From Mycobacterium celatum (GTDB lineage Bacteria; Actinomycetota; Actinomycetes; Mycobacteriales; Mycobacteriaceae): DNA of 64,000 nt. Shown in pieces: positions 46,038-59,454 of the stretch (the first letter of the stretch is position 1; every line of letters begins with the position of its first letter). Below the pieces are notes generated by a model. That model saw only the letters and a program-made list of their open reading frames with translations, had not been told where the DNA came from and ran no database searches. The stretch lies in NCBI RefSeq assembly GCF_002101595.1, contig NZ_LQOM01000011.1, positions 62,001 to 126,000 of the forward strand, written 5' to 3'. The translations under genes and the position numbers were made by a program.

Positions 46038-47340
46038 TCACCTTCGCTGCGATCACTGCCAGCCGGGCCATGCCGGTGTAGGTCGCGGGATTGAACATGG
46101 TCGGCCATTTGGTCCGGGCGCGACGACTGCTCGGCGGGCGCCCGGCGAACCGGTCATGCAGCCAGCGCAGCGTCATCGGCGCCGAAAGCGGGTGCAGCAG
46201 CAGGTGCTCGCAGAACGCGTCGCGGTGATAGGTGACGTCGGCGCCGCCGGCCGAATAGGCGTCGGCCAGCTCGTCGATGTCCTCGACGGCGATCAGGTAA
46301 TCGTGGACCGCCTGCACGATCAGCACCGGCGGTGTCGGCACGGTGGTGCCGAGCTTGATGTTGTCGAAGACGTACTGGACTTCGGGCATCGCCAGGACTT
46401 CGTCCAGCGGGCGGTCGAGGTAGTCTCCCATGTCTTTGCGGGCCATCCGGATCACCGCGCCCGCCGTCGTCATGGTCTCCAGCTCGCACAGCAGGGCGCG
46501 GCCCTCGTCGCTGGTGTGCTCCTTGATGACCCGGTCCAGGTCGGGGTAGAGGTGCGCCAGGGCGGCCACCACCAGCGCCGGCAACCCGGAGAACAGGCTG
46601 CTGTTGAGCCGGCGGAAGGTGTGGCCGAGGTCGCCGACAGGTGAACCGAGCACCGCGCCGACGATGTTCAGCTCCGGTGCGTAGTCGGCGTACACCTCGG
46701 CGGCCCAGGCGCTGGCCAGCCCGCCGCCGGAATAGCCCCACAGCCCGACCGGCGATGACGCAGACAACCCGAGGCGCTCGGAGTTGAAGGCCGCCCGGAC
46801 GCCGTCCAGGATGCAGTAGCCCGGCTGGTACGGGGCGCCCCAGATGCCCTGCGGGCCTTCGTGGTCGGGCACCGAGACCGCCCAGCCTTCGGCGAGCGCG
46901 GCGTTGATCAGCAGGAACTCCAGCTGGGCCAACGCGCCGAGGGCTTTTGCGCCGCGCCGCAGCGCGTACGACGGGAAACAGCGGGACGCGACGGCGTCGA
47001 TGGCGCACTGGTACGACAGCAGCGGGCACGCCTTGAGGTCCGCGTCCGGCGGCACGATCACCGTGGTCACCGTCGCCTCGGGCTGTCCGTTCATGTCCGT
47101 CGTGCGGTAGAGCAGCTGGGTCGCGGTGACGCGCTGGGGGATCAGGCCCAGATACGCCAGCTCGACGTCGCGGGACCGCAGCACGGTTCCCGGCACGGCG
47201 TGCTCGAATCCCGGCGGCGGTTGGTAGAACGGGTCCTCCGACGGCAGGACGGGACGGGCCTTGCGTTGCAGTTCCTCGTGAGGCGGGCGACCGATCCATT
47301 CGGCGCCGGTCGAGGTCGTCGCGAGGCTGGCAATGTCCAT
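46003..47340 (-). CDS. Secretory-lipase family alpha/beta hydrolase (Rv1592c-like)
   Basis: A 445-residue hydrolase of the LIP family: [22 protein letters not shown] is the family entry, the nucleophile elbow is GYSGGG, the acid Asp is in QAVHDYL and the base His in CEHLLL. No obvious Sec signal peptide is seen at the annotated N-terminus ([15 protein letters not shown]). Lipid-ester substrates are inferred from the family. It overlaps the preceding convergent membrane gene at its end. Confidence 0.88.
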   Translation of the reverse strand: MDIASLATTSTGAEWIGRPPHEELQRKARPVLPSEDPFYQPPPGFEHAVPGTVLRSRDVELAYLGLIPQRVTATQLLYRTTDMNGQPEATVTTVIVPPDADLKACPLLSYQCAIDAVASRCFPSYALRRGAKALGALAQLEFLLINAALAEGWAVSVPDHEGPQGIWGAPYQPGYCILDGVRAAFNSERLGLSASSPVGLWGYSGGGLASAWAAEVYADYAPELNIVGAVLGSPVGDLGHTFRRLNSSLFSGLPALVVAALAHLYPDLDRVIKEHTSDEGRALLCELETMTTAGAVIRMARKDMGDYLDRPLDEVLAMPEVQYVFDNIKLGTTVPTPPVLIVQAVHDYLIAVEDIDELADAYSAGGADVTYHRDAFCEHLLLHPLSAPMTLRWLHDRFAGRPPSSRRARTKWPTMFNPATYTGMARLAVIAAKVITGRTVHRRPL

Positions 47341-47382
47341 CGGGGCATTGTTACTTAAGAAGGCCCTAAGAATCCAGTCGAC

Positions 47383-48075
47383 TCACCCGGGGGGTCGCAG
47401 CGCGGCGAACTCGTCGGTGACCCGCAGCTGCGAGTCGGTGAAGCGGTACAGCGCCGCCGGGCGCCCGCCGCTGCGCCCGGACTGCGCGATGGTGCCGGTC
47501 TGCGTGATGACGCGGCGGCGGGACAGCACCCGCTGCAGGTTGGTCGCGTCGACCTGGTAGCCGAGCGCGGCGCTGTAAATGTCCCGCAGCGTCGAGACCG
47601 CGAATTCCCTTGGTGCAAGCGCGAATCCGATGTTGGTGTAAGACATCTTGGCGACCAGCCGGGTCCGGGCGTGGGCCACCATCGGGCCGTGGTCGAAGGC
47701 CATTGCCGGCAGCGCGGTCACCGGATGCCAGCGGGTGTCGGGCGGTAGCTCGGGGGTGGCGGGGGAGGGCACCAGGCCCAGGAAGGTCGAGGCGATCGTG
47801 CGGATGCCGGGCACCCTCGCCGGGTCGGAGAACACGGCGAGCTGCTCGAGGTGAGCGACCTCACGTAGGTCCACCTTTTCGGCGAGCTGCCGTCGGACCG
47901 ACGTGGTCATGTCCTCGTCGTGGCGCAGCTGTCCGCCGGGCAGCGACCACGCGCCGCGGTACGGATCGCGTGCGCGCTGCCACAGCAGCGCGCTGAGCTG
48001 CGGTTTCCCGCTTTCAAGCTCGCGAACTTGGAACACGACGGCAAGCACCTCGTGAGCGGTGCTACCATGAATCAC
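47383..48075 (-). CDS. nrtR: Nudix-domain transcriptional regulator of NAD synthesis
   Basis: A 230-residue NrtR-type protein: an N-terminal Nudix domain (AWSLPGGQLRHDEDMTTSVRRQLAEKVDL), whose Nudix box is degenerate (no REUXEE), and a C-terminal winged helix (QVDATNLQRVLSRRRVITQTG, GRPAALYRFTDSQL). It is divergent from nadA, and a perfect palindrome fills the gap, as expected for an autoregulated repressor of nadABC. GTG 48075 directly abuts the operator, so the transcript is probably leaderless. Confidence 0.9.
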   Translation of the reverse strand: MIHGSTAHEVLAVVFQVRELESGKPQLSALLWQRARDPYRGAWSLPGGQLRHDEDMTTSVRRQLAEKVDLREVAHLEQLAVFSDPARVPGIRTIASTFLGLVPSPATPELPPDTRWHPVTALPAMAFDHGPMVAHARTRLVAKMSYTNIGFALAPREFAVSTLRDIYSAALGYQVDATNLQRVLSRRRVITQTGTIAQSGRSGGRPAALYRFTDSQLRVTDEFAALRPPG

Positions 48076-48098
48076 GTTTTCGATTGTAAGTCGAAAAC
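48076..48098. promoter_or_regulatory. NrtR operator between nrtR and nadA
   Basis: The perfect inverted repeat has arms GTTTTCGA (48076-48083) and TCGAAAAC (48091-48098) with a 7-base spacer. On the minus strand TACAAT lies inside it, a good -10 placed about seven bases before the nrtR GTG. Repressor binding would block nrtR initiation directly. nadA has its own ribosome site (AAAGGA at 48111-48116). Confidence 0.82.
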
Positions 48099-48125
48099 CC
48101 GCCCGGGGCGAAAGGAACGGCGTTC

Positions 48126-49178
48126 ATGACCGAAATCCTGAATCGCACGGATGCGCCGGCGGACGACCTGATCGCCCGTATCAGCGACTCACCCACCGGT
48201 TACACCGGCGTTGACGGCGACGAACAGTGGGCGGCCGAAATCCGCCGGCTGGCCGAGCTGCGCGGCGCCACGATCCTGGCGCACAACTACCAGCTGCCCG
48301 CGATTCAGGACGTCGCCGACCACGTCGGCGACTCGCTGGCGCTCTCGCGGATCGCCGCCGCCGCGCCCGAGGACACCATCGTGTTCTGCGGCGTGCATTT
48401 CATGGCCGAGACCGCCAAGATCCTGAGCCCGGACAAGACCGTGCTGATCCCGGACCAGCGGGCCGGCTGCTCGCTGGCCGACTCGATCACCCCTGAGGAA
48501 TTGCAGGCCTGGAAGGACGAGCACCCCGGCGCGGTGGTCGTGTCCTACGTCAACACCACCGCGGCGGTGAAGGCGCTCACCGACATCTGCTGCACCTCGT
48601 CGAACGCCGTCGACGTGGTCGCCTCGATTCCTGCCGACCGCGACGTGCTGTTCTGCCCCGACCAGTTCCTCGGCGCGCATGTGCGACGGGTGACCGGGCG
48701 GGAGAACCTGCACGTGTGGGCCGGCGAATGCCATGTGCACGCCGGGATCAACGGCGACGAGCTCGCCGACCAGGCCCGCCAGCATCCCGATGCCGAACTG
48801 TTCGTCCACCCCGAATGCGGTTGCGCCACTTCGGCTTTGTACCTTGCCGGGGAGGGCGCCGTGCCGGCGGACCGGGTGAAGATCCTGTCCACCGGCGGCA
48901 TGCTCGACGCCGCCCGCGCCACCCACGCCCGCGAGGTGCTGGTGGCCACCGAGGTCGGGATGCTCTATCAGCTGCGTAATGCGGCGCCGGGCACCAACTT
49001 CCAGGCGGTCAACGACCGGGCGTCGTGCAAGTTCATGAAGATGATCACACCGGCGGCGCTGCTGCGCTGCCTGGTCGAGGGCGCCGACGAAGTCCACGTC
49101 GACGCCGAGACGGCACGGTTGGCGCGTCAAAGCGTGCAGCGGATGATCGCGATCGGCCAACCGGGCGGCGGCGAATGA
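48126..49178 (+). CDS. nadA: Quinolinate synthase
   Basis: [4Fe-4S] enzyme that condenses iminoaspartate with dihydroxyacetone phosphate. The 350-residue protein has [42 protein letters not shown], cysteine ligands near CCTSSNA and [11 protein letters not shown], and [11 protein letters not shown]. It is the first gene of nadA-nadB-nadC; the nadB ATG overlaps its TGA. Confidence 0.96.
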   Translation: MTEILNRTDAPADDLIARISDSPTGYTGVDGDEQWAAEIRRLAELRGATILAHNYQLPAIQDVADHVGDSLALSRIAAAAPEDTIVFCGVHFMAETAKILSPDKTVLIPDQRAGCSLADSITPEELQAWKDEHPGAVVVSYVNTTAAVKALTDICCTSSNAVDVVASIPADRDVLFCPDQFLGAHVRRVTGRENLHVWAGECHVHAGINGDELADQARQHPDAELFVHPECGCATSALYLAGEGAVPADRVKILSTGGMLDAARATHAREVLVATEVGMLYQLRNAAPGTNFQAVNDRASCKFMKMITPAALLRCLVEGADEVHVDAETARLARQSVQRMIAIGQPGGGE

Positions 49179-50743
49179 CGACGAACTGGCAGCAGCGGGC
49201 CGACGTCGTTGTCGTCGGCACCGGGGTGGCCGGGCTGGCCGCCGCTCTGGCGGTACATCGCGCCGGGCGCCGGGTCGTGGTGCTGAGCAAGGCCGACCGC
49301 AGGCCCGGCGCCACGGCCACCCACTACGCGCAGGGCGGCATCGCGGTGGTGTTGCCCGGCAACGACGACTCCGTGGACGCCCACGTCGCCGACACGCTGG
49401 CCGCGGGTGCCGGCCTGTGCGATCCCGACGCGGTCGAGTCGATCGTCTCCGACGGCTACCGTGCGGTCACCGAATTGGTCGGCGACGGAGCACGATTCGA
49501 CGAATCACAACCCGGCCGATGGGCACTGACCCGGGAAGGCGGACACTCGCGGCGGCGGATCGTGCACGCCGGCGGGGATGCCACCGGTGCCGAGGTGCAG
49601 CGAGCGCTCGACCGTGCGGCGGCCGCGCTGGACATCCGCACCAACCACGTCGCGCTGCGGGTGCTGCACGACGAGGTTGGCGTAACCGGGGTGCTGGTGA
49701 GCAACGCCGGCGGAATCGGTGTCATTCACGCGCCGTCGGTGATCTTGGCCACCGGCGGGCTGGGGCATCTTTACAGCGCTACCACCAATCCCGACGGCTC
49801 CACCGGCGACGGTATCGCCCTGGCGCTGTGGGCCGGCGTCCCGATCAGCGACATCGAATTCATCCAGTTCCATCCGACCATGCTGTTCGACGGCGGGGCC
49901 GGGGGACGACGACCGCTGGTCACCGAGGCTCTTCGTGGCGAGGGCGCGACACTGGTTGACGGCCAAGGTAATTCGGTTACCGCGGGTGTGCATCCGATGG
50001 GGGATCTGGCGCCGCGCGACGTCGTGGCTGCCGCCATCGACACACGGTTGCGGCTGACCGGCGCCCGGTGCGTGTATCTCGACGCACGCGGCATCACCGA
50101 CGTGGCGACCCGGTTCCCTACGGTCACCGCGGCATGCCGGGCCGCCGGGATCGACCCGGTGCGCCAGCCGATTCCGGTTTTGCCCGGCGCGCACTACAGC
50201 TGCGGCGGCGTCGTCACCGATGCCCGGGGGCAAACCGAGCTGCCCGGGCTGTACGCCGCGGGCGAGGTGGCGCGTACCGGGATGCACGGCGCCAACCGGT
50301 TGGCGTCCAACAGCCTGCTGGAAGGGCTGGTGGTCGGCGGCCGCGCCGGGAAGGCGGCAGCCGCACACGCGGCCGCGGCCGGGCATCCGCACGCCGCCTT
50401 GTCCGACCTGCCGCCCGCAACGGCGTTGGTGCGCAACGACTTACAGGAACTCATGAGCCGCGATGCGTCGGTGGTCCGCGGCGGTGACGGCCTGCGGCTG
50501 CTGGCCGAGACGCTCTCGACGGCACCGGTCCGGAACTTAGCGCGCCGGGCCGACCTCGAGGACGCGGCGTTGACCATGACCGCGCGCGCGGTGGCCACCG
50601 CCGCGCTGGCCCGCGAGGAAAGCCGTGGCTGCCATCACCGCGCCGAATACCCCGACGCCGATCCCGCCCAGGCGCGCAGCATCGTCGTCCGCGCGACGGA
50701 GGACAACGCGGTGCGCGCCGAGACGCCGGCGGCGGTGTGCTGA
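49175..50743 (+). CDS. nadB: L-aspartate oxidase
   Basis: FAD enzyme that oxidises aspartate to iminoaspartate for NadA. The 522-residue product has the dinucleotide motif [39 protein letters not shown], and the flavin-linked C-terminal motif [21 protein letters not shown] 49175 overlaps the nadA stop (ATGA). Confidence 0.96.
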   Translation: MTTNWQQRADVVVVGTGVAGLAAALAVHRAGRRVVVLSKADRRPGATATHYAQGGIAVVLPGNDDSVDAHVADTLAAGAGLCDPDAVESIVSDGYRAVTELVGDGARFDESQPGRWALTREGGHSRRRIVHAGGDATGAEVQRALDRAAAALDIRTNHVALRVLHDEVGVTGVLVSNAGGIGVIHAPSVILATGGLGHLYSATTNPDGSTGDGIALALWAGVPISDIEFIQFHPTMLFDGGAGGRRPLVTEALRGEGATLVDGQGNSVTAGVHPMGDLAPRDVVAAAIDTRLRLTGARCVYLDARGITDVATRFPTVTAACRAAGIDPVRQPIPVLPGAHYSCGGVVTDARGQTELPGLYAAGEVARTGMHGANRLASNSLLEGLVVGGRAGKAAAAHAAAAGHPHAALSDLPPATALVRNDLQELMSRDASVVRGGDGLRLLAETLSTAPVRNLARRADLEDAALTMTARAVATAALAREESRGCHHRAEYPDADPAQARSIVVRATEDNAVRAETPAAVC

Positions 50744-51600
50744 TGGCCCTCAGTGAGTGCGAGCTCGCCGAAGCCCGCGCCACGATCAGCCGCGCGCTCG
50801 ACGAGGACCTGCGTTACGGCCCGGACGTCACGACGTCGGCGACGGTGCCGGCGGGCGCGACGACCACCGCCGCGCTGGTGACCCGAGAGCCGGGTGTGAT
50901 CGCCGGCGTCGACGTTGCGCTGCTGGTGCTCGACGAGGTGCTGGGTCCGGACGGCTACCAGGTACTCGACCGCGTCGACGACGGCGTGCGACTGCAGGCG
51001 GGCGCGCCGCTGCTGACGCTGAAGGCCGATACCCGCGGCCTGCTGACCGCCGAGCGGACCATGCTCAACCTGGTGTGCCACCTGTCCGGGATCGCCACCG
51101 CGACCGCCGCCTGGGTCGACGCCGTGCACGGCACCAATGCGAAAATCCGCGACACCCGCAAGACGCTGCCCGGTTTACGCGCCCTGCAGAAATACGCGGT
51201 CCGCGTCGGCGGAGGGGTCAACCACCGGCTCGGCCTCGGCGACGCGGCGTTGATCAAAGACAACCACGTCGCGGCGGCCGGCTCGGTGGTGGCGGCGTTG
51301 CGGGCGGTGCGCGCCGCTGCACCGGATCTGCCCTGCGAGGTCGAGGTCGACTCACTCGAGCAGCTCGACGAGGTGTTGGAAGAGAAACCCGAACTGGTGC
51401 TGCTGGACAACTTTCCGGTGTGGCAGACGCAAATTGCCGTGCAGCGCAGGGACTCTCGTGCACCCGGCGTCTTACTCGAATCGTCGGGCGGGCTGACCCT
51501 GGACAACGCGGCGGCGTACGCCGGCACCGGCGTGGACTATCTGGCGGTCGGCGCGCTCACCCATTCGGTGCGGGTGCTCGACATCGGTCTGGATCTCTAA
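50743..51600 (+). CDS. nadC: Nicotinate-nucleotide pyrophosphorylase (quinolinate phosphoribosyltransferase)
   Basis: Converts quinolinate and PRPP to nicotinate mononucleotide. The 285-residue protein has DEDLRYGPDVTTSATV, ERTMLNLVCHLSGIAT, RDTRKTLPGLRALQKYAV, GGGVNHRLGLGDAALIKDNH and VEVDSLEQL, all family signatures. It overlaps nadB (TGATG) and, at its 3' end, the convergent AraC-family gene by 44 bp. Confidence 0.96.
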   Translation: MALSECELAEARATISRALDEDLRYGPDVTTSATVPAGATTTAALVTREPGVIAGVDVALLVLDEVLGPDGYQVLDRVDDGVRLQAGAPLLTLKADTRGLLTAERTMLNLVCHLSGIATATAAWVDAVHGTNAKIRDTRKTLPGLRALQKYAVRVGGGVNHRLGLGDAALIKDNHVAAAGSVVAALRAVRAAAPDLPCEVEVDSLEQLDEVLEEKPELVLLDNFPVWQTQIAVQRRDSRAPGVLLESSGGLTLDNAAAYAGTGVDYLAVGALTHSVRVLDIGLDL

Positions 51601-52393
51601 GAGTCAAGGCCGCCCGCAGCTCCCCCGGGGTGTGACCGACGTGCTGACGCACCACGTGGGTGAAGTGCGCCTGATCCGCGAAGCCCAGTGAGGCGGCGAT
51701 GTCGGCCAACGAGGCCGCATCGCGCTGCACAAGCTCAAGGGCCCGCCCGACCCGGACCCGGTTGCGATAGCGGGTCAGCGACACGCCCAGCTGCTGCGGA
51801 AACGCTCTGCTCAACCGATAGGGCGACGCGCCGAGAAGCTTGGCCAGTGGAAACAGCCCGCGCGCGGCGGGGTGATCATCGTGGATGGCCGCACGCGCCC
51901 GCTCGACCAGTCGTGCGTCGGCGGGCGCCGGGCTGTCGGTCAGCGGCGTGGCCCGGTCGGTTGTCTGCCGCAGCGCGGCGGCGGTCAACGCCAGCAGTTC
52001 TTCTGCCAGTTGGTAGTCGACGTCCGACCGTCGAGACGCCAGCACACGGCGATGCGCGAGTTCCATCCTGGCGTCGACGTAGATCGTCGAGCGGCGCGGT
52101 CGGCTGGGCTCACCGACCAGCTGCCACCACGATGCGGGGCTCAGTTGCACCGACGTGCAGACGTCGCCGCCGTGGGGGTGGGCGAATTGGTCGGCTTCCC
52201 CCGGCGCACCGAGATATCCGACCGTCGAGTCGAGGTCGACCGGCCCGTCGGCGCCGCGCCGCCGGAACCGCCCGGACCTGACCAGCACCAGCCGCCCGTC
52301 GATGGGGGAGTCCGCGGGCGACCACCCGGGACTGTCGGGCCGGCAGGTCCAGGCGTGCAGGCTGAATTGCGGGCGGGCCGCGAGCGTCACCAT
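51557..52393 (-). CDS. AraC-family transcriptional regulator
   Basis: The 278-residue protein has a variable N-terminal sensor half and a C-terminal double helix-turn-helix: LFPLAKLLGASPYRLSRAFPQQLGVSLTRYRNRVRV and LADIAASLGFADQAHFTHVVRQHVGHTPGELR. ATG 52393 is used; GTG 52402 would add three residues. It is divergent from the SRPBCC gene 91 bp away, the likely target. Its 3' end lies inside nadC on the other strand. Confidence 0.87.
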   Translation of the reverse strand: MVTLAARPQFSLHAWTCRPDSPGWSPADSPIDGRLVLVRSGRFRRRGADGPVDLDSTVGYLGAPGEADQFAHPHGGDVCTSVQLSPASWWQLVGEPSRPRRSTIYVDARMELAHRRVLASRRSDVDYQLAEELLALTAAALRQTTDRATPLTDSPAPADARLVERARAAIHDDHPAARGLFPLAKLLGASPYRLSRAFPQQLGVSLTRYRNRVRVGRALELVQRDAASLADIAASLGFADQAHFTHVVRQHVGHTPGELRAALTLRDPDRCRAPAPNG

Positions 52394-52484
52394 CGACAGC
52401 ACGGCGGGAGGTTAGCGCGCCGGTCCGACAACAGGCCGCAAGAATCTTCAAGACGCGGCGGCACCCAGCCGCGAAGCTGCGTGC

Positions 52485-52910
52485 ATGGCATCCATCACCA
52501 CGCAGATCGAGATCGACGTCGACGCCTACCGGGCCTGGCAGGTGATCGGCGACTGGGCCGACGGCCCGGTTCGCATGGCGCGCGGCCACGTCGTCTCATC
52601 GGAGGCCGACGGCGGGCTGCGAGTGGTCACCTTCGCCAGCGGCACTGTCGCTCGGGAACGGCTGGTCGCGCGCGACGAGACCGCGCGCCGGATCGTCTAC
52701 TCGATGATCGGCGACACCATGCGGCCCGAGCACGACAACGCCGTCATGCAGATCGTGCCGGACGGCGACGGGCGTTGCCGGTTCGTCTGGTCGCGCGACG
52801 TGCTGCCCGACGAGCTGGCCGGACCCTTGCGTGCCGCGATGGAAGGCGCCGCCAAGGTCATCAAGCGCACGCTGGAAGCCGACTGCGCGAGCCAGAAGCC
52901 AGGGTCGTGA
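52485..52910 (+). CDS. SRPBCC/START-like lipid-binding family protein
   Basis: A 141-residue product with the helix-grip pattern: ASITTQIEIDVDAYRAWQVIGDWADG at the N-terminus and a long C-terminal helix (ELAGPLRAAMEGAAKVIKRTLEADC). Such proteins bind hydrophobic ligands or act as cyclases; the ligand is unknown. Divergent from the AraC regulator. Its last codons form the left arm of a hairpin with the downstream spacer. Confidence 0.8.
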   Translation: MASITTQIEIDVDAYRAWQVIGDWADGPVRMARGHVVSSEADGGLRVVTFASGTVARERLVARDETARRIVYSMIGDTMRPEHDNAVMQIVPDGDGRCRFVWSRDVLPDELAGPLRAAMEGAAKVIKRTLEADCASQKPGS

Positions 52911-52939
52911 TCCGCTGCGAACGACAGCCCTGGCTTCTG
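52893..52939. terminator. Candidate bidirectional terminator hairpin
   Basis: CAGAAGCCAGGG (52893-52904) pairs perfectly with CCCTGGCTTCTG (52928-52939), and TCGT/ACGA extends the stem. It overlaps the 3' end of the SRPBCC gene and precedes the stop of the convergent nitroreductase-family gene by 17 bp. There is no U-tract, as is usual for mycobacterial hairpin terminators. Confidence 0.55.
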
Positions 52940-52956
52940 TCTGGTGGGCTGACTGC

Positions 52957-53367
52957 TTAGGCGATATCGGCGACGAAGACCGCCACCCGGCGGGCCTGCA
53001 ACCGCGCCGCCCACGGCAGCCCTTCGCCGTCCGAGCCGGCGGGCAGGATCCGCGGGTTGGTGATGTGCACGGTTTTGCGGATGAAGCGCACGTCTGCTTC
53101 GCCGGCGGCCAGCACGTTCTTGACCCAATCGGTTTTTCCATGGCCCAGCACTATGAACAGCGCGTTGCCTTTGCGGTAGGCGGTGACGATCGTCTCGTAG
53201 GGCTTACCGGACTTGCGGCCGCGGTGGGTGATGGTCGCCATGCCCGGGAGATAGCGGGCGAACGGTCTGATCGCGGGGTTGAAGTACTTGACCTGAAAGC
53301 GCTCGAGCCAGGGCGGGAAAATCATCGGGACGCCCGGGGCGCTGTTGGGACGATCCGTTACTGACAT
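52957..53367 (-). CDS. Nitroreductase/deazaflavin-dependent family protein (Rv1598c-like)
   Basis: The 136-residue product has a split-barrel pattern: [36 protein letters not shown], then [29 protein letters not shown], the Ddn-like core. F420 binding is inferred from the family. ATG 53367 is used. It is convergent with the SRPBCC gene and divergent from hisD. Confidence 0.85.
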   Translation of the reverse strand: MSVTDRPNSAPGVPMIFPPWLERFQVKYFNPAIRPFARYLPGMATITHRGRKSGKPYETIVTAYRKGNALFIVLGHGKTDWVKNVLAAGEADVRFIRKTVHITNPRILPAGSDGEGLPWAARLQARRVAVFVADIA

Positions 53368-53409
53368 GCGGTCACTGTACCGGTCCGATAACCATTTGGC
53401 CTGCTCTGG

Positions 53410-53415
53410 GACAAT
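53410..53415 (+). promoter_or_regulatory. Candidate his operon -10 element
   Basis: GACAAT lies seven bases before an in-frame GTG at 53423, which fits a leaderless transcript for hisD. No attenuator-like leader peptide with His codons or T-box was found upstream. Inference only. Confidence 0.4.
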
Positions 53416-53422
53416 GGTCCGT

Positions 53423-56452
<3,030 letters not shown>

Positions 56453-56456
<4 letters not shown>

Positions 56457-57067
56457 AATCTGTTGTCGTCCTTGACTACGGCTCCGGCAACTTGCGGTCG
56501 GCGCAGCGTGCGTTGGAGCGGGTGGGTGCCGCGGTAGAGGTCACCAGCGATCTGGGTGCCGCTGCCGCGGCAGACGGCTTGTTCGTGCCTGGTGTGGGCG
56601 CGTTCGAAGCGTGCATGACCGGCCTACGGGGGATTGGCGGCGAGCGGGTCATCGCCGAACGTGTCGCCGCCGGCCGGCCGGTGCTGGGTGTTTGTGTCGG
56701 GATGCAGATCCTGTTCGCGCGCGGGGTGGAGTTCGGGGTCGAGTCCGTGGGCTGCGGGCAGTGGCCGGGGGCCGTCACCCGTCTGGATGCGCCGGTGATC
56801 CCGCATATGGGCTGGAATGTGGTGGAGGCCGCGCCGGGCACGGCGTTGTTCAAAGGCCTAAGTGCCGATACGCGTTTCTATTTCGTGCACTCCTATGCTG
56901 CGCAGCGCTGGGAGGGTGGACCCGATGCGCTGCTGACGTGGGCCACCCATCAGGTGCCGTTTTTGGCCGCTGTGGAGGACGGACCGCTGGCCGCCACCCA
57001 ATTCCACCCGGAAAAGAGCGGCGACGCCGGTGCGGCCGTGTTGAGCAATTGGGTTGAAGGACTATGA
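56453..57067 (+). CDS. hisH: Imidazole glycerol phosphate synthase, glutaminase subunit
   Basis: Class I glutamine amidotransferase that feeds ammonia to HisF. The 204-residue protein has [15 protein letters not shown], the catalytic Cys in [10 protein letters not shown], and the His-Glu pair in [13 protein letters not shown]. It starts with GTG 56453 overlapping hisB. It is the only his gene not directly coupled to its downstream neighbour: a 63-bp palindrome separates it from hisA. Confidence 0.95.
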
Positions 57068-57073
57068 GGAGTT

Positions 57074-57136
57074 CCGCGAAAGTGCATTCCACTACACAAA
57101 CACCGAGTACGGGTGTCGGTAGATGCACTTTCGCGG
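57074..57136 (+). repeat. 63-bp two-stem palindromic element, family A copy 3
   Basis: Arms CCGCGAAAGTGCA (57074-57086) and TGCACTTTCGCGG (57124-57136) are identical to those of copy 1, 53 kb away. The inner stem shares the CGAGT core, and the pair at element positions 23 and 41 changes from G-C in copy 1 to A-T here, again compensatory. It fills most of the 82-bp gap between hisH and hisA, the only non-coupled junction within hisD-hisA, which points to insertion into a formerly tight junction. Confidence 0.9.
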
Positions 57137-57149
57137 CGCAGGAGGGAAT

Positions 57150-57875
57150 GTGTTGATTTTGTTGCCCGCCGTCGACGTGGTCGACGGGCGCGCCGTGCGA
57201 CTGGTGCAGGGGCGCGCCGGCAGCGAGACCGAGTACGGCTCGGCACTTGATGCCGCGCTGGGCTGGCAGCGCGACGGCGCCGAATGGGTACACCTGGTCG
57301 ACCTCGACGCGGCCTTCGGCCGTGGCTCCAACCGCGAACTGCTCGCCGAGGTGGTCGGCAAGCTCGACGTGAACGTCGAACTGTCCGGCGGGATCCGCGA
57401 CGACGACTCGTTGGCCGCCGCGCTCGCAACCGGCTGCGCCCGGGTCAACCTGGGCACAGCGGCGCTGGAAAATCCGCAGTGGTGCGCCGCGGCGATCGCC
57501 GAGTATGGCGAACGGGTGGCCGTCGGCCTGGACGTACAGATCATCGACGGCGAACACCGCCTGCGCGGCCGCGGCTGGGAAACCGACGGCGGCGACCTCT
57601 GGGATGTTCTGGAACGCCTTGACAACCAAGGCTGTTCGCGATTCGTCGTCACCGACGTCACCAAGGACGGCACGCTGACGGGCCCCAACCTGGACTTGCT
57701 GCGTGCGGTCACCGAACGCACAGACGCTCCGGTGATCGCGTCCGGCGGAGTGTCCAGCCTGGACGACCTGCGGGCGATCGCCGGCCTCGGATGCGTCGAG
57801 GGTGCCATCGTCGGAAAAGCCCTCTACGCGGGACGATTCAGCCTGCCGCAGGCGCTGGCGGCGGTGGCGGAGTAG
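57150..57875 (+). CDS. hisA: ProFAR isomerase (HisA; possibly PriA, bifunctional with TrpF)
   Basis: A 241-residue (beta-alpha)8 barrel with [18 protein letters not shown] (first catalytic Asp), [35 protein letters not shown] (second catalytic Asp) and [12 protein letters not shown]. In actinobacteria this protein, PriA, usually also catalyses the tryptophan step of TrpF. The start is GTG 57150 with GGAGGG upstream; longer in-frame starts would translate the palindrome. Confidence 0.94.
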   Translation: MLILLPAVDVVDGRAVRLVQGRAGSETEYGSALDAALGWQRDGAEWVHLVDLDAAFGRGSNRELLAEVVGKLDVNVELSGGIRDDDSLAAALATGCARVNLGTAALENPQWCAAAIAEYGERVAVGLDVQIIDGEHRLRGRGWETDGGDLWDVLERLDNQGCSRFVVTDVTKDGTLTGPNLDLLRAVTERTDAPVIASGGVSSLDDLRAIAGLGCVEGAIVGKALYAGRFSLPQALAAVAE

Positions 57876-57880
57876 CCGCG

Positions 57881-58681
57881 GTGGACCTCGACGCTTTGGT
57901 GGCCCAGGCATCGGAGATCCTCGATGCCGCCGCTGAGCCTTTCCTCGAGGGGCATCGGGCCGATTCCGCGGTCAGCAAGAAGGGCGACGACTTCGCGACC
58001 AAGGTGGACCTGGCCATCGAGCGGCAGGTCGTCGACGCGCTGACCAAGGCCACCGGAATCGAGGTACACGGCGAGGAATTCGGCGGCGCGGACGTCGATT
58101 CGCCGTGGGTGTGGGTGCTCGACCCGGTCGACGGAACATTCAACTACGCGGCCGGATCCCCGTTGGCCGCGATCCTGCTGGGGCTGTTGCACGACGGCGA
58201 GCCGGTCGCGGGTCTGACCTGGCTGCCATTCACCGGCCAGCGCTACACCGCCGTCGCGGGCGGTCCGTTGATGAAAAACGGTGTGCCGCAGCCTCCACTG
58301 GAGCACACGGAGCTAGCGGAGTCGGTCATCGGCATCGGCACCTTCAACATCGACTCGCGGGGAAGATTCCCGGGCCGCTACCGACTGGCGGTGCTGGAGA
58401 AGCTGAGCCGGGTGTCCTCGCGGTTGCGCATGCACGGCGCCACCGGCATCGACCTGGCCTATGTCGCCGACGGAATCCTCGGCGGTGCAATCAGTTTCGG
58501 CGACCACGTGTGGGACCACGCTGCCGGGGTAGCCCTGGTGCGCGCCGCCGGCGGCATCGTCACCAACCTGGCCGGTGAAGAGTGGACGCCGCAATCGCGG
58601 TCGGCGTTGGCAGCGGCGCCCGGCGTGCATGCCGAGATGCTCGAAATCCTGCGCCGCACCGGCAACCCCGAGGACTACTGA
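57881..58681 (+). CDS. impA: Inositol-monophosphatase family phosphatase (ImpA)
   Basis: Mg-dependent phosphatase of 266 residues: HGEEFGG and [17 protein letters not shown] (metal ligands) and the C-terminal [17 protein letters not shown]. Its place inside the his operon fits either inositol phosphate hydrolysis or a histidinol-phosphate phosphatase role; sequence alone does not decide. The start is GTG 57881, five bases after hisA; its TGA overlaps the hisF ATG. Confidence 0.92.
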   Translation: MDLDALVAQASEILDAAAEPFLEGHRADSAVSKKGDDFATKVDLAIERQVVDALTKATGIEVHGEEFGGADVDSPWVWVLDPVDGTFNYAAGSPLAAILLGLLHDGEPVAGLTWLPFTGQRYTAVAGGPLMKNGVPQPPLEHTELAESVIGIGTFNIDSRGRFPGRYRLAVLEKLSRVSSRLRMHGATGIDLAYVADGILGGAISFGDHVWDHAAGVALVRAAGGIVTNLAGEEWTPQSRSALAAAPGVHAEMLEILRRTGNPEDY

Positions 58682-59454
58682 TGAGTTTGGCAGTCCGCGT
58701 GATTCCTTGCCTCGACGTCGACGACGGACGCGTGGTCAAAGGCGTCAACTTCGAGAACCTGAGAGACGCAGGCGATCCCGTCGAACTGGCCGCCGCCTAC
58801 GACGCCGAAGGCGCCGACGAGCTGACTTTTCTCGACGTGACCGCGTCGTCGTCGGGTCGGGCCACCATGCTGGATGTGGTGCGCCGCACCGCCGAGCAGG
58901 TATTCATCCCGCTCACGGTCGGCGGCGGAGTGCGCTCGGTGGCCGACGTCGACGTGCTGCTGCGGGCCGGCGCCGACAAGGTGTCGGTCAACACCGCCGC
59001 GATAGCGCGACCCGAGTTGCTCGCCGAAATGGCGCAGGCTTTCGGATCTCAATGCATCGTGTTGTCCGTCGACGCCCGCAGCGTGCCGCCCGGTTCACCG
59101 CCCACGCCGTCGGGCTGGGAGGTCACCACGCACGGCGGGCGGCGCGGCACCGGCATCGACGCCGTCGAATGGGCGGCCCGCGGCGCCGAGTTGGGTGTGG
59201 GGGAGATCCTGCTGAATTCGATGGACGCCGACGGCACCCAGGCGGGTTTCGACCTGGCGATGCTGCACGCGGTGCGTGCGGCGGTGACGGTGCCGGTGAT
59301 CGCCAGCGGTGGCGCCGGGGCGGCCGAGCACTTCGCGCCGGCGGTGGCCGCCGGTGCCGATGCGGTGTTGGCGGCCAGCGTCTTTCACTTCCGGCAGCTG
59401 ACCATCGGGCAGGTGAAAGCGGCGATGGCCGCCGAAGGGATCACCGTGCGATGA
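58681..59454 (+). CDS. hisF: Imidazole glycerol phosphate synthase, cyclase subunit
   Basis: A (beta-alpha)8-barrel partner of HisH. The 257-residue protein has [27 protein letters not shown] with the catalytic Asp, [20 protein letters not shown], and the second Asp in [18 protein letters not shown] overlap with impA; ATGA overlap with hisI. Confidence 0.96.
   Translation: MSLAVRVIPCLDVDDGRVVKGVNFENLRDAGDPVELAAAYDAEGADELTFLDVTASSSGRATMLDVVRRTAEQVFIPLTVGGGVRSVADVDVLLRAGADKVSVNTAAIARPELLAEMAQAFGSQCIVLSVDARSVPPGSPPTPSGWEVTTHGGRRGTGIDAVEWAARGAELGVGEILLNSMDADGTQAGFDLAMLHAVRAAVTVPVIASGGAGAAEHFAPAVAAGADAVLAASVFHFRQLTIGQVKAAMAAEGITVR

Noticed and set aside
57061..57146. AGGAG on both sides of the family A element as a target-site duplication
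   Set aside because: The copies at 3680 and 4595 do not show duplications of the same length, and AGGAG is expected as a ribosome site; coincidence is likely.
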